38,978 nucleotides of DNA from Oscillospiraceae bacterium (GCA_902787755.1 CADAHL010000012.1:1-38978); one strand, 5' to 3'; shown: positions 15,093 through 24,003, numbered from the stretch's first letter. A program made the numbers and translations. The notes: generated from the letters alone by a model not told the origin.

Positions 15093-17339
15093 TTAATCTC
15101 CGGGATCGTTGTCGGCGTACACGCTGACGCCCCGGAATCGTTTGTCCGTATTGGCCTCGATCACCGTCTGAGACAGCGCGGCTCTGAGATTTCTGTCCGC
15201 GCGGCAGGCGATGTGGACCCGGTAACGATAGCGGTCGTTGACCTTCACCACCGCCAGCGGGGTGGGGCCCAGGATCCGGGCGGAGCCGGTTCCGATCCGC
15301 TTCTCCAGGCTCGACCGCACCGCTTCTCCCGCCCGGATCACCTGATTTTCGTCCCGACCCGACAGGGTCACCGCCAGGAAATCCGCGAAGGGCGGAGCGT
15401 TCTGCAGCCGCCGCAGCTCCAGCTCGGACTCGTAAAACGCCTCATAGTCCTGGCGGGCCGCCTGCTCTATGGTCTCGTTGCCCGGCGTAAAGGTCTGGAT
15501 CACCGCCCGGCCCGGCTTCTCGCCCCGGCCGCTGCGGCCAACCACCTGGGTGATGAGAGAGAAGGTCCTCTCCCCCGCCCGGTAATCGCCGGCGTACAGA
15601 CTCTGGTCGGCGGAGATGACCCCGACCAGGGTCACATTTTCAAAATTCAGCCCCTTGGTGACCATCTGGGTACCCACCATAATGGGGATCTTCTCTTCCC
15701 GGAAGCGCTGAAACAGCAGCTCATGGGAGCCCACCGGCGCCACCGAGTCGGTATCCATCCGCAGGACCTCCACTCCGGGGAAGCGCTGTTCCAGTTCCTC
15801 CACCACCAGTTGGGTCCCGGCCCCGACCCGCTTGAGCATCCCGCCGCATTCGGGGCAGGCGCTGTCGGGACGGCGGTTGTAGCCGCAGTAATGGCAGCGC
15901 AGCCGCTCTCCCACGCTGTGGTAGGTCAGGGAGACGCTGCATCTGGGGCAGCGATAGGTATAGCCACACTCGCCGCAGCTGATGAGCTTGTGGGTCCCCC
16001 GGCGGTTGAGAAACAGAATGCTCTGTTCTCCGCGGTCCAGATTGGTCTGGATCTCCTCGCACAGGAGCGTGCTCAGATCGCCGCTGTTGCCGCGCCGGAG
16101 CTCCCGGCGCATATCCACGATCCGCACCTGGGGCAGCTGTCGCTCATTGTACCGGTTCTCCAGTCGGAACAGGGCATAGCGCCCGATCTGGGCGTAATAG
16201 CGGCTGACCACGTCCGGCGTAGCCGAGCCCAGAAGCAGCAGGCAGTTTGCCCGGACACAGCGATATTTCGCCACGTCCACTGCGTGATATCGGGGAGAAT
16301 TCTCAGATTTATAGCTCTCCTCCTGCTCCTCGTCGATGATCACCAGGCCCAGGTCCTCCGCGGGCGCAAACACCGCGCTGCGGGTGCCGATGGCAAGTTT
16401 GGCCTTCCCGGAGCGGACCCGCTTCCACTCGTCATAGCGCTCTCCGGTGGACAGGCTGGAGTGCAGCACGGCCACCTGGTCGCCGAAGTGGGAGGAAAAG
16501 GTCTGGAGCATCTGGGGCGTCAGGGCGATCTCCGGCACCAGCAGGATGGCGGATTTGCCCCGATCCAGCGTCTGCCGGATCAGATGGATATACACGCTGG
16601 TTTTGCCGCTGCCAGTGACGCCGAAGAGCAGCGCCGCGCCGGCCTTGCCGGAGGCCGCCATGGCATTGAGCCCCTCGAAAGCCTTCTGCTGTTCCTCGTT
16701 CAGGACCGGCAGAGGCTCCGTCTCTCCCAGATGGATTTGGGGCCGGCGGTAGGTCTCCTTCTCGTAGAGCTCCACCACGCCGGCCTTCACCAGCGCCTTC
16801 AGGGAAGCCCGGGAAGCCCCGGCGAACTGCAGCAGTTCCCGGCTGGGCAGGGTCTCGAAGCTCTGCAGGAGATCGATCATTCCGGCCTGCTGGGGCGAAC
16901 GGCGGCGCTTTTTCTCGGCATAGTCCGCGCTCTCCTCCGTAGGCAGCAGAAGCCGGGCCATCTCGATCATCTTGTCGTTCACCCGGCGTTTGCCGTCCTC
17001 GGTAAACCAGAGTCCGGCGGGAAGCATGGCCTTCACCGCGTCATAGACGGTACAGAAAAAACGCTCTCTCATGAACAGCGCAAGCTTCAGCTGCTCCTGA
17101 GAGAGCACCGGCTCCTCATCCAATACGCTGAGGATGGGCTTGAGCGTCTCATACTCGCTGTGATCGGCCAGGGCAAGGATCACGCCCTCGCTCTTCCGGT
17201 TGCCCCGGGAGAAGGGCACCAGTACCCGCACGCCGGGCACGGCTTTTTCTCCCAGCTCCTCCGGGACCAGATAATCGTAGGGCCGGTCGATCCAATAGGT
17301 CGCGGCGGACACTGCGATCTTGGCGACAAGCTGCGGCAT
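15093..17339 (-). CDS. priA: Primosomal protein N', replication restart helicase
   Basis: A 3'-to-5' superfamily 2 helicase that reloads the replisome at stalled forks. 748 residues: N-terminal 3' DNA-binding and winged-helix regions (about 1-210), Walker A GVTGSGKTS (240-248), Walker B DEEQE (336-340, where many family members have DEEH), and a zinc-binding insertion around 450-500 with four CxxC pairs (CGECG, CPRC, CHYCG, CPECG). QVVGRSGRGEKPGR is helicase motif VI. The ribosome site is weak (GAAGGGA about 13 bases away). coaBC, which lies between rpoZ and priA in Bacillus, is absent here. Confidence 0.97.
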   Translation of the reverse strand: MPQLVAKIAVSAATYWIDRPYDYLVPEELGEKAVPGVRVLVPFSRGNRKSEGVILALADHSEYETLKPILSVLDEEPVLSQEQLKLALFMRERFFCTVYDAVKAMLPAGLWFTEDGKRRVNDKMIEMARLLLPTEESADYAEKKRRRSPQQAGMIDLLQSFETLPSRELLQFAGASRASLKALVKAGVVELYEKETYRRPQIHLGETEPLPVLNEEQQKAFEGLNAMAASGKAGAALLFGVTGSGKTSVYIHLIRQTLDRGKSAILLVPEIALTPQMLQTFSSHFGDQVAVLHSSLSTGERYDEWKRVRSGKAKLAIGTRSAVFAPAEDLGLVIIDEEQEESYKSENSPRYHAVDVAKYRCVRANCLLLLGSATPDVVSRYYAQIGRYALFRLENRYNERQLPQVRIVDMRRELRRGNSGDLSTLLCEEIQTNLDRGEQSILFLNRRGTHKLISCGECGYTYRCPRCSVSLTYHSVGERLRCHYCGYNRRPDSACPECGGMLKRVGAGTQLVVEELEQRFPGVEVLRMDTDSVAPVGSHELLFQRFREEKIPIMVGTQMVTKGLNFENVTLVGVISADQSLYAGDYRAGERTFSLITQVVGRSGRGEKPGRAVIQTFTPGNETIEQAARQDYEAFYESELELRRLQNAPPFADFLAVTLSGRDENQVIRAGEAVRSSLEKRIGTGSARILGPTPLAVVKVNDRYRYRVHIACRADRNLRAALSQTVIEANTDKRFRGVSVYADNDPGD

Positions 17340-17373
17340 ATCGGATCACCGTCCCTTCTTTTTCCTTCGTGAA

Positions 17374-17571
17374 TCAGTCTTTCTTTTTCAGGGTGAGCTT
17401 GCCGGTGTAGACCTCGTCGATGGCGGTGGACACAGCCTTGCGCTCCAGGGGAATCTCCTCCTCTTCGGCCTTCTGGGACAGGACCCGGGCCCGACGGGCC
17501 ACCAGGTTCACCAGCTGATAACGGCTGCCGACCTTCTCGACCAGCTCAGCAACAGGGGGATACAGCATCAT
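17374..17571 (-). CDS. rpoZ: RNA polymerase omega subunit
   Basis: A small subunit that helps assembly and stability of RNA polymerase. About 65 residues from MMLYPPVAELV; the motif SRYQLVNLVARRAR is the conserved omega core, and the Lys-rich end is common in Clostridia. The open frame could start at GTG 17583, but AGGAG (17584-17588) directly abuts that codon, whereas it is 12 bases from ATG 17571. It lies downstream of gmk, the classic gmk-rpoZ pair. Confidence 0.93.
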   Translation of the reverse strand: MMLYPPVAELVEKVGSRYQLVNLVARRARVLSQKAEEEEIPLERKAVSTAIDEVYTGKLTLKKKD

Positions 17572-17633
17572 AACAACATACACTCCTATATTTTAGATTT
17601 GGATTAACTATGGAAATAAGGGAAAGCTGCGCT

Positions 17634-18236
17634 TCAGTCCTCTGTCCGAAGCAGCTCCATCCGGTCCTTTGCCCGGAGATGCTCGGCGGTCAGGATCGCT
17701 TCGAACTGCCGCCCCGCCTCCTCCAGGTCGTCGTTGACCAGGATGTAATCATAAAAGTCCGCCTCCGCGTACTCCTGGCGGGCCCGCTCCAGTCTGCCCC
17801 GGATCGCCTCCGGGCTGTCGGTGCCCCGGCCCTCCAGACGGCGGCGAAGCTCCTCCAGAGAGGGAGGAATGATGAAGATCAGCACCGCCTCCGGCAGCTT
17901 CTGCCGGACCTGGCGGGCTCCCTGGACCTCGATATCCAGGATCACGTTCATCCCGGCGTTCAGCTTCTCGGTTACATAGGCCCGGGGGGTGCCGTAGGAA
18001 TGGGAGACATAGGTGGCATGCTCCAGCAGCTCGTCCTTTTCCACCATCTCCTGAAAGCGTTCGGGGCTGATGAAAAAGTACTCTCTCCCGTCCACTTCGC
18101 CGGGACGAGGCTGCCGGGTGGTCACGGAAGTGGAAAAACAGATGTCCTGCCGATTGCCGATGGCCTTGAAAACCACCGTGCTCTTCCCGGCCCCGGAAGG
18201 TCCGGAGATCACGATCAGTTTGCCCTTCTCAGTCAT
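17634..18236 (-). CDS. gmk: Guanylate kinase
   Basis: Phosphorylates GMP to GDP with ATP, a step toward GTP and a control point for (p)ppGpp in Firmicutes. 200 residues with P-loop GPSGAGKS (12-19), the GMP-binding region [16 protein letters not shown] and lid residues RRLEGRGTD. The start is set at ATG 18236, preceded by GGAGGAGG nine bases upstream; the upstream in-frame extension inside remA is rejected. It overlaps the remA stop codon by eight bases (ATGACTGA), so translation is likely coupled. Confidence 0.96.
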   Translation of the reverse strand: MTEKGKLIVISGPSGAGKSTVVFKAIGNRQDICFSTSVTTRQPRPGEVDGREYFFISPERFQEMVEKDELLEHATYVSHSYGTPRAYVTEKLNAGMNVILDIEVQGARQVRQKLPEAVLIFIIPPSLEELRRRLEGRGTDSPEAIRGRLERARQEYAEADFYDYILVNDDLEEAGRQFEAILTAEHLRAKDRMELLRTED

Positions 18237-18495
18237 TGCTCTTGGCCTCCTCCTGTTCGTTTTTATCCTCAAACCTGGCTGAAATGGTCTCAGTCGGGAG
18301 CGCGGAAAGGATCACGTGGCCGCTGTCCATCAGGATCACCGACCGGGTGCTGCGGCCAAAAGAGGCGTCAATGAGCAGGCCCCGATCCCGGACGTCCTGA
18401 ATCATGCGCTTGATAGGCGCGGAATCCGGCGACACGATGGCCAGCACTCTGCCCGCGGAGATCAGATTCCCGAAACCGATGGGTACAAGCTTCAT
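18229..18495 (-). CDS. remA: RemA/DUF370 regulatory protein
   Basis: A small DNA-binding protein that activates biofilm matrix and osmoprotection genes in Bacillus subtilis. 88 residues. The N-terminal [12 protein letters not shown] and the following [14 protein letters not shown] and FGRSTRSVI segments match the family closely. GAGGAG is six bases before the ATG. Position between yicC and gmk is the same as in Bacillus. The targets in this organism are unknown. Confidence 0.94.
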   Translation of the reverse strand: MKLVPIGFGNLISAGRVLAIVSPDSAPIKRMIQDVRDRGLLIDASFGRSTRSVILMDSGHVILSALPTETISARFEDKNEQEEAKSND

Positions 18496-18505
18496 GCCTC
18501 GCTCC

Positions 18506-19384
18506 TCACTCGATGTTCTGGATCTGCTCCCGGATCTTCTCGATCTCGGCCTTGATATCCACCACGATGTAGGCGATATCGGTGTTCTGGCACTTGGAGC
18601 CGATGGTATTGGCCTCGCGGTTGAACTCCTGGATCAGAAAGTCGATCTTTCTGCCGATGGGGGAACCAGCCCGGATCATATCCCGCAGCTGGGAAACGTG
18701 ACTGCGCAGGCGGACGGTCTCCTCATCCACGGCCACCTTGTCGGCGAAGATGGCGGCTTCGGTCAGCATCCGGCTCTCGTCGATACCGGCGCTGCCCAGA
18801 ACCTCCCGGAGCTTGGCCTCCAGACGCGCGCGGTAATCCCGCACCGTCTCCGGCGCCTTCTCCTCCACCCGACCTACAAGCTCGCTGATGCGATCCAGCC
18901 GGGACAGCACGTCCTGGCCGAGCTTCTCGCCCTCCCGGAGCCGCATGGCGTCAAAGTCATTCAATGCGGCCTCGGTGATGCTGACAATGCCCTGAGACAG
19001 AGTCTCGGCATCCACCTCCCGCTTCTCCACCGACAGCACGTCGGGGAGCTTTGCCGCGCCGGACGCGCCCAGATCCATGGGCAGTGCGTGGTCCTCCGCG
19101 ATCTGGCGGATCGCCGCCAGATAACCCTCCAGCAGCTTTTCGTTGACCCGGACCACCAGATCGTCGCTCTGGGAGGAGTCCACCGTCACGAACACGTCCA
19201 CCTTGCCCCGGGCGATGTGGCTCTGCACGCAGGACCTGACCGCCTCCTCGGCAAACAGAAAGCTCTTGGGCATCCGCACGGAGCAGTCAAGGAAGCGGTT
19301 GTTGACGCTCTTGAGCTCCACGGAGACGGACAGCCCGTCCACCACGGCTTTGGCAGAGCCATAGCCGGTCATGCTTTTGATCAT
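18506..19384 (-). CDS. yicC: YicC/YloC-family endoribonuclease
   Basis: A 292-residue cytosolic protein of the YicC family; the Escherichia coli member is an endoribonuclease involved in small-RNA decay. [12 protein letters not shown] at the N-terminus and the C-terminal DUF1732 region ([19 protein letters not shown]) are family signatures; the middle is coiled. AGGAG is nine bases upstream of the ATG. It heads the conserved yicC-remA-gmk-rpoZ block and lies 12 bases after an rseC-like gene. Confidence 0.95.
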   Translation of the reverse strand: MIKSMTGYGSAKAVVDGLSVSVELKSVNNRFLDCSVRMPKSFLFAEEAVRSCVQSHIARGKVDVFVTVDSSQSDDLVVRVNEKLLEGYLAAIRQIAEDHALPMDLGASGAAKLPDVLSVEKREVDAETLSQGIVSITEAALNDFDAMRLREGEKLGQDVLSRLDRISELVGRVEEKAPETVRDYRARLEAKLREVLGSAGIDESRMLTEAAIFADKVAVDEETVRLRSHVSQLRDMIRAGSPIGRKIDFLIQEFNREANTIGSKCQNTDIAYIVVDIKAEIEKIREQIQNIE

Positions 19385-19396
19385 ACCAAAGATCTC

Positions 19397-19798
19397 CTAT
19401 CCAATGATATCAAAACTGATCTTATCTTTTTCCCTGGCCCTCCGCTGGGTAAGCACCATGAGCCCCGCGCCCAGAGCCAGCGCCAGAAAACTGACCAGGA
19501 TGCACAGGCCCTCGCCTGCGCCCAGAGCGGCGGCCAGACCGTAGCCCAGGAAGAACAGCACCAGGGGCATCACATACACCAGGGCCGCCGCCTTGAACAC
19601 CGTGGCCGTGCGGCTCTCGATCACCACCCGCTGACCGGGTCTGGCACCGATGCGGTTTCTGGCCACGGCCCGAAGCTCGCTCTGGAAAATACAGGCCTCG
19701 CAGCTGCCGCAGTTTCCGCCGCAGGCGGTGGACCGGGTCACGGCGACCTCCGCCATGTCATGGGGCAGCAGCTTCACCACGATCGCGTCCTGTGTCAT
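19397..19798 (-). CDS. RseC-family (SoxR-reducing system) membrane protein
   Basis: 133 residues. The N-terminal cytosolic part carries a four-cysteine cluster CGGNCGSCEAC (Cys26, Cys30, Cys33, Cys36) that could hold an iron-sulfur centre or metal; two membrane helices follow (about 68-88 and 93-115), then a basic tail. In other bacteria RseC acts in redox control with Rnf complexes or the anti-sigma factor RseA; neither is encoded here. Its start overlaps the cdaR stop by four bases (ATGA), so it is translated with the c-di-AMP genes. Confidence 0.88.
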   Translation of the reverse strand: MTQDAIVVKLLPHDMAEVAVTRSTACGGNCGSCEACIFQSELRAVARNRIGARPGQRVVIESRTATVFKAAALVYVMPLVLFFLGYGLAAALGAGEGLCILVSFLALALGAGLMVLTQRRAREKDKISFDIIG

Positions 19799-21066
19799 GA
19801 CTCCGCCCTCCTGATCTCCACCGCGATGGTGTTCTCGTAAAGAGCGCCCACGTCGGGATAGCCGTCCACATAAATCTTCACCACCGGCATATAGGTTCCG
19901 GTGGAATCCAGCAGATCGGTCAGATCCGCCTCGGCGCGGATGATACTCTCCTGCGCCTGGGCGATGGCGTCCAGCTGTTCGGCGGTACCGCGCAGGGTGA
20001 CTTCTATACTCTCGGAAACGAAGTTGGCCTCCATCCCCTCGGCCAGATGGGTGTAGGTGAGGTTGTCCACCCGGAAGGTCCGGGTCTCGAGTCCTACGAT
20101 CTCCACCGTCACGCTGGCCTCGGTCACGCCGGTCAGATTCCGCAGCTCGTTGGGGATCGAGATGGCGTAGGTCCCGGAGTAGGAGCTGGCAAAGTCCGTC
20201 AGGTCGATGGTCGCCAGGATGACCCTGTTCATGGAGTTGAGCACGCCGGAGTCCCCGGCCAGGATCACGGTCTCCGGCTCGATCTTGATCTTGGTGTTGG
20301 CACTGCTGGCCCCCGCCCCGGCGATCAGGTCCACCCCCAGGGGGATCTCCTTGGTGGCCAGGATGGGCAGGGTGGCCTGAATGGTATCGGCAGACATGGT
20401 CAGCTCCGCCGTGGACACCGCGGCCCCGCTGGTATTCATCAGGGTGTAGCCCTGTTCCACGGTATAGGTGCTGTCCACCACCTCGTCCTTCCCGAAGGTG
20501 ACCCAGGCGTATTCGATGTCCCGGAGGTAGATCTCCGGTCCGGAGACCGTGATCGTAGCCGGGTCGAAGGTGGGCGTCTCGGCGGTGTGGCCCTCGGCCA
20601 GAGTCCCCTCGAAGCCGCCCCGGACCGGCACGGTCACCGAGGTCTGCTGGGAGACATAGAAGCTCACCGTATCCGGGGTCTTGGAGGAGACCGTCAGGTT
20701 CCTGCGATCAATACCCGCGGGATAGACGATGGTATAGGTCAGAGAGGCATAGGCCGGCTGGGAGAGCTTGGAAACGTCCACCTGGGCCACCAGATCCGCC
20801 GCGTTGAGCAGGTTCAGCACTCGCCGGGGACCGGAAATATCCACATTGACGGTGCTGGTGCTCACGTCGGTGACCAGAAGATTCCGGGAATTGAGCAGGG
20901 TCTCCTCCCCCACCAGCTCCACTGGGATGCCCCGGAAGGTCTGGGTGGATTCCTCCTGGTCGGTGCTGGTCACATAGATCCAGATGGCGAAGGACACCAG
21001 CAGCGAGATGATCATCCAGAACGGCTTGCTGTTAAAGATGACACGGAAAGGGTTACTTTTCTTCAT
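19795..21066 (-). CDS. cdaR: CdaR, YbbR-domain regulator of diadenylate cyclase
   Basis: A 423-residue membrane-anchored extracytoplasmic protein. One membrane helix at about 16-33 (FWMIISLLVSFAIWIYV) is followed by successive YbbR beta domains, recognisable by repeats of the type FRGIPVELVG, ATITVSGPEIYL and VEVTLRGTAEQL-like segments. In Bacillus and Listeria CdaR binds and controls CdaA. Its start overlaps the cdaA stop by four bases (ATGA) and GGGGAG is five bases upstream. glmM, often the third gene of this group, is not present. Confidence 0.94.
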   Translation of the reverse strand: MKKSNPFRVIFNSKPFWMIISLLVSFAIWIYVTSTDQEESTQTFRGIPVELVGEETLLNSRNLLVTDVSTSTVNVDISGPRRVLNLLNAADLVAQVDVSKLSQPAYASLTYTIVYPAGIDRRNLTVSSKTPDTVSFYVSQQTSVTVPVRGGFEGTLAEGHTAETPTFDPATITVSGPEIYLRDIEYAWVTFGKDEVVDSTYTVEQGYTLMNTSGAAVSTAELTMSADTIQATLPILATKEIPLGVDLIAGAGASSANTKIKIEPETVILAGDSGVLNSMNRVILATIDLTDFASSYSGTYAISIPNELRNLTGVTEASVTVEIVGLETRTFRVDNLTYTHLAEGMEANFVSESIEVTLRGTAEQLDAIAQAQESIIRAEADLTDLLDSTGTYMPVVKIYVDGYPDVGALYENTIAVEIRRAES

Positions 21067-21920
21067 TGTCTCTCCCCTTTGAACGCAGTTTTGATCCAGT
21101 CCAGCGCTTTGGTGCCGAAGCCCCGGTCATCCTCCGCCTGGATCAGCTCCGCGTGCAGCAGCTTGTCCAGCGTGGCCGGAGACAGATGGCGCTTGAGCAT
21201 GCCGTCCATGGCCATGGAGATGGCCCCGGTCTCCTCCGAGACGATGACCACCACCGCGTCGGACTGCTCACTCAGGCCGATGCCGGCCCGGTGACGCATT
21301 CCCAGCTCCTTCGACAGGTTGGTGCTCTGGGTCAGAGGCAGGACGCAGCCGGCGGCGGCGATGCGTCCGTCCCTGATGATCACGGCCCCGTCATGCAGAG
21401 GGGCTTTGTTGAAAAACAGATTCTTGACCAGCTCCGCCGACACGTCGGAATTGATGAGGGTGCCGGTGTTCATGATGGAGGACAGCCGGACCCGCCGCTC
21501 GAAGATGATCAAGGCGCCGGTGCGGGAAGCGGACATGTCCGAACAGGCCAGCACCGTCTGGGCGATGGCGGTCTCCATCACAGGACTGGCGGCGGCGCGG
21601 GAAGACGTGAAGCTGCCGCCCACCCGCTCCAGAAGCCGCCGGAGCTCGGGCTGGAAGAGAATCACCACCGCGATCAGGCCAAGCTCCACGGCGTTGCGCA
21701 GCAGGAAGTTGATCATGTGCAGCTGGAGCACATAGCTTGCGCCCAGTACCACCAGCAGCAGCAGGATCCCCTTGGTCAGATTGTAGGAGTTGGTCTTCCG
21801 GACGAACATGATCACCCGGTAGATCAGAAACGCGACGATCAGAATGTCAATGGCGTCAGCCACGCGCATGGCGGACAGATCGCTCAGCGTCTCCTGGAAA
21901 ATAGTGCGGATCAAATCCAT
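21063..21920 (-). CDS. cdaA: Diadenylate cyclase
   Basis: Makes the second messenger c-di-AMP from two ATP; it controls potassium, turgor and wall homeostasis. 285 residues with three membrane helices in the first 90 residues, then the DAC domain with DGA (177-179) and GMRHRAG (207-213), the two catalytic motifs. FQPELRRLLERVG at the junction is characteristic of CdaA. GAGGG is six bases before the ATG. It is the first gene of the long minus-strand train and has a good promoter. Confidence 0.97.
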   Translation of the reverse strand: MDLIRTIFQETLSDLSAMRVADAIDILIVAFLIYRVIMFVRKTNSYNLTKGILLLLVVLGASYVLQLHMINFLLRNAVELGLIAVVILFQPELRRLLERVGGSFTSSRAAASPVMETAIAQTVLACSDMSASRTGALIIFERRVRLSSIMNTGTLINSDVSAELVKNLFFNKAPLHDGAVIIRDGRIAAAGCVLPLTQSTNLSKELGMRHRAGIGLSEQSDAVVVIVSEETGAISMAMDGMLKRHLSPATLDKLLHAELIQAEDDRGFGTKALDWIKTAFKGERQ

Positions 21921-21937
21921 AGTCTTCCCTCAATGCA

Positions 21938-21952
21938 GCGCCCTCCGGGCGC
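21938..21952 (-). other. Leader hairpin of the cdaA transcript
   Basis: GCGCCC and GGGCGC flank a three-base loop in the 5' leader between the promoter and the cdaA ribosome site. No T tract follows, so it is not a terminator; it may stabilise the 5' end. Confidence 0.4.
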
Positions 21953-21975
21953 ACTTCTCTTTTTACTATTTGAAT

Positions 21976-22004
21976 ATTATACCGCATCTTGAAGAAAAAG
22001 GCAA
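21976..22004 (-). promoter_or_regulatory. Sigma-A promoter of the cdaA gene train
   Basis: Minus strand TTGCCT (21999-22004), 17-base spacer, perfect TATAAT (21976-21981), about 55 bases before the cdaA start codon. It lies just after the stop of the desulfurase-like gene. Confidence 0.75.
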
Positions 22005-22012
22005 CCGAAAGA

Positions 22013-23152
22013 TCATTCTTTTTCCCGGGATCTTCCCCGGTTTCCGAGACGGGAGAGCGTCTCTTCGATCCGGCCGCAGGCCGCCCGGACCTCCTCCGGC
22101 GCGGTGAAGGCGGAGAAGCTCATCCGAAGGGTCCCCCGCTCCAGGGTCCCGGCGCTTTCATGGGCCAGCGGGGCGCAGTGCAGCCCGGCCCGCAGGCACA
22201 GGCCCTCCTCGGCCAGCGCTCCGGCCAGCTCCTCGCAGTCTGTCCCCGGCGACTCAAAGCTCAGAACGCCGCTCTGGGCCTCCCCGGCATACACCCGCAG
22301 GCCCAGCGTCTCAAGCCTCTGTACAGCCAGGGCCAGCAGTCCACGCTCATGGGCAAGGATCGCACTCGGCCTCTTTTCGCGCACATAGCGCAGGCCTTCC
22401 AGGAGTCCCGCGATCCCGCACACGTTGTGGGTCCCGGCTTCCAGCCGGTCCGGCAGATGCTCCGGCATTAGGGGAAGCCGGCTGTCGGCCCCGGAGCCGC
22501 CCTGCAGCAGCGGTCTGCCCGGCTCGGCGCAGAGCAGCAGGCCGGTGCCCTGAGGGCCGTAGAGGCCCTTGTGGCCCGGCATGGCTATAAAGGCCGCCCC
22601 CAGCGCGCCAAAATCCACCGGCAGGGTCCCCGCGGACTGGGAGGCGTCCACGATCAGCGGAACCCCGCGGCTTCGGCACAGGGCCGAGATCTCGTCAATG
22701 GGCAGAATATAGCCGAAGGCATTCGAGACATGGGTGCAGACCGCCAGGCCCGCGCCGGGCAGCAGACGCTCGAATCGCTCCAGCGTATCCGTCGGATCAA
22801 ACAGTCTCCGCCCGGCCACCCGCAGCTCAGCCCCCAGGCTTCGGAGAGGGCGGATCACGGAATTGTGCTCAAAGCCGGAAGTCACCACCGGCATCCCCGG
22901 CTTTGCCAGAGAATGGATCGCCAGATTCAGGGCGTGCGTGGCGTTCATGGTGAACACCACCTGCTCCGGTTCCGGGACGCGAAACAGCTCCGCCGCCTCC
23001 GCCCGACAGTCATACAGCGTCTCCGCCGCCAGCATGGCGGGCCTGTGGGCGCCCCGGCCGGGACTTGCCATGGTCTGCATGGCCCGCTGCACCGCCGAAA
23101 TGACCCGAGACGGCTTTACAAGCGTGGTGGCTGCGTTATCCAGGTAGATCAC
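22013..23152 (-). CDS. Aminotransferase class V, cysteine desulfurase-like
   Basis: A PLP enzyme of the NifS/SufS superfamily, 379 residues. MIYLDNAATT opens the protein; His96, Asp169 and Lys195 (in GHKGL, the PLP lysine) are present, and Cys326 in RAGLHCAP is placed where group II desulfurases have RxGHHC. It therefore probably removes sulfur (or selenium) from cysteine-type substrates. The start is GTG 23152, with GGGAGG upstream and a four-base overlap (GTGA) with the DUF3343 gene; the longer reading frame upstream lies inside that gene. No scaffold genes such as sufU or iscU are adjacent. Relatives in Enterococcus and Clostridia occur near selenium-dependent hydroxylase genes, so a selenium role is possible. 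Confidence 0.88.
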   Translation of the reverse strand: MIYLDNAATTLVKPSRVISAVQRAMQTMASPGRGAHRPAMLAAETLYDCRAEAAELFRVPEPEQVVFTMNATHALNLAIHSLAKPGMPVVTSGFEHNSVIRPLRSLGAELRVAGRRLFDPTDTLERFERLLPGAGLAVCTHVSNAFGYILPIDEISALCRSRGVPLIVDASQSAGTLPVDFGALGAAFIAMPGHKGLYGPQGTGLLLCAEPGRPLLQGGSGADSRLPLMPEHLPDRLEAGTHNVCGIAGLLEGLRYVREKRPSAILAHERGLLALAVQRLETLGLRVYAGEAQSGVLSFESPGTDCEELAGALAEEGLCLRAGLHCAPLAHESAGTLERGTLRMSFSAFTAPEEVRAACGRIEETLSRLGNRGRSREKE

Positions 23153-23400
23153 CGCTCCACCTCCCGGTACTCCCCGCCCTGTGGCTTCATAAACACCTTC
23201 CCATAGGGGATCCGGTTCCGTTCCAGCAGCGACAGCGCGCTCTCCAGATCCTTCCGCAGGCTGACGGCATAGCCGCAGCCGCTGGTCGTCAGCCCTGCAG
23301 GAGCCTTCACCACCACCGCGGTCGTCCCTGCCCGTTCCAGGGTTCGGGCAGCCCTCTGAGCCGTGCTCAGAGAACGGCACAGGATCAGATATTGTGTCAT
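23149..23400 (-). CDS. DUF3343 protein
   Basis: 83 residues. Small alpha/beta protein of the DUF3343 (putative Se/S carrier-like) type: begins MTQYLILCRSLSTAQRA, with central TTSGCGYAVSL, a conserved Gly-Cys-Gly-Tyr turn whose Cys could carry sulfur or selenium. GGAG lies seven bases before ATG 23400. Its stop overlaps the GTG start of the desulfurase-like gene, so both are translated together. Sulfur or selenium relay from the enzyme to this protein is inference from the pairing. Confidence 0.82.
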   Translation of the reverse strand: MTQYLILCRSLSTAQRAARTLERAGTTAVVVKAPAGLTTSGCGYAVSLRKDLESALSLLERNRIPYGKVFMKPQGGEYREVER

Positions 23401-23445
23401 TGTCTTCTCCCCCTCCGCCGCATCCGCAGCGCAAGTTCTCCGCCG

Positions 23446-23480
23446 AAAAAGCGTCCGCCGGGCCTGTGCCCGGCGGACGC
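23446..23480 (-). terminator. Strong intrinsic terminator after ispF
   Basis: A perfect 13-bp GC stem, GCGTCCGCCGGGC (23451-23463) with GCCCGGCGGACGC (23468-23480), four-base loop, followed on the minus strand by TTTTT (23446-23450). It closes the mreB-ispD-ispF unit and lies about 50 bases before the DUF3343 gene, for which no separate promoter was evident. Confidence 0.9.
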
Positions 23481-23529
23481 TCCTGCTCCCGGCGGCACAG
23501 TCCATCCTATGCGCGGCGGGAAAGAATGT

Positions 23530-24003
23530 TCAGTTTTCTTCGATCAGCGCAACCGCCTGCGCAGCGATGCCCAGGCCCTGGCCGGAGAAGCCCAGTCCCT
23601 CCTCGGTGGTGGCCTTCACGCTGACCCGGGAGACCTCCAGACCCATGGCCCCGGCCAGGATCTGCCGCATCTGCGGGATATGAGGCGCCAGCTTGGGCCG
23701 CTGGGCGATCACCGTGCAGTCCACGTTTCCCACGCGGTATCCGTGTTCCGCCAGAACGGCGGTCACCTTTCGCAGCAGCTCGATGCTGTCCGCGCCTTCA
23801 TAGGCCGGGTCATTGTCCGGAAACAGCTTCCCGATATCCCCCAGAGCGGCCGCTCCCAGCAGCGCGTCCATCAGCGCGTGGGTCAGCACATCCGCGTCGG
23901 AATGGCCCAGCAGGCCCTTTTCATAGGGGATCTCCACGCCGCCCAGGATGAGCTTTCGCCCCTCCACCAGACGGTGCACGTCATAACCCTGTCCGATCCT
24001 CAT
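23530..24003 (-). CDS. ispF: 2-C-methyl-D-erythritol 2,4-cyclodiphosphate synthase
   Basis: Fifth step of the MEP isoprenoid pathway. 157 residues with zinc ligands Asp8 and His10 (GYDVH), the [21 protein letters not shown] segment and the C-terminal [13 protein letters not shown]. Normal length, trimeric family. ATG overlaps the ispD stop by four bases (ATGA). Followed by a strong terminator. Confidence 0.97.
   Translation of the reverse strand: MRIGQGYDVHRLVEGRKLILGGVEIPYEKGLLGHSDADVLTHALMDALLGAAALGDIGKLFPDNDPAYEGADSIELLRKVTAVLAEHGYRVGNVDCTVIAQRPKLAPHIPQMRQILAGAMGLEVSRVSVKATTEEGLGFSGQGLGIAAQAVALIEEN

Noticed and set aside
23401-23529. Separate promoter for the DUF3343/desulfurase pair
   Set aside because: No -35/-10 pair with acceptable spacing was found after the ispF terminator; expression may depend on read-through or on an unusual promoter.
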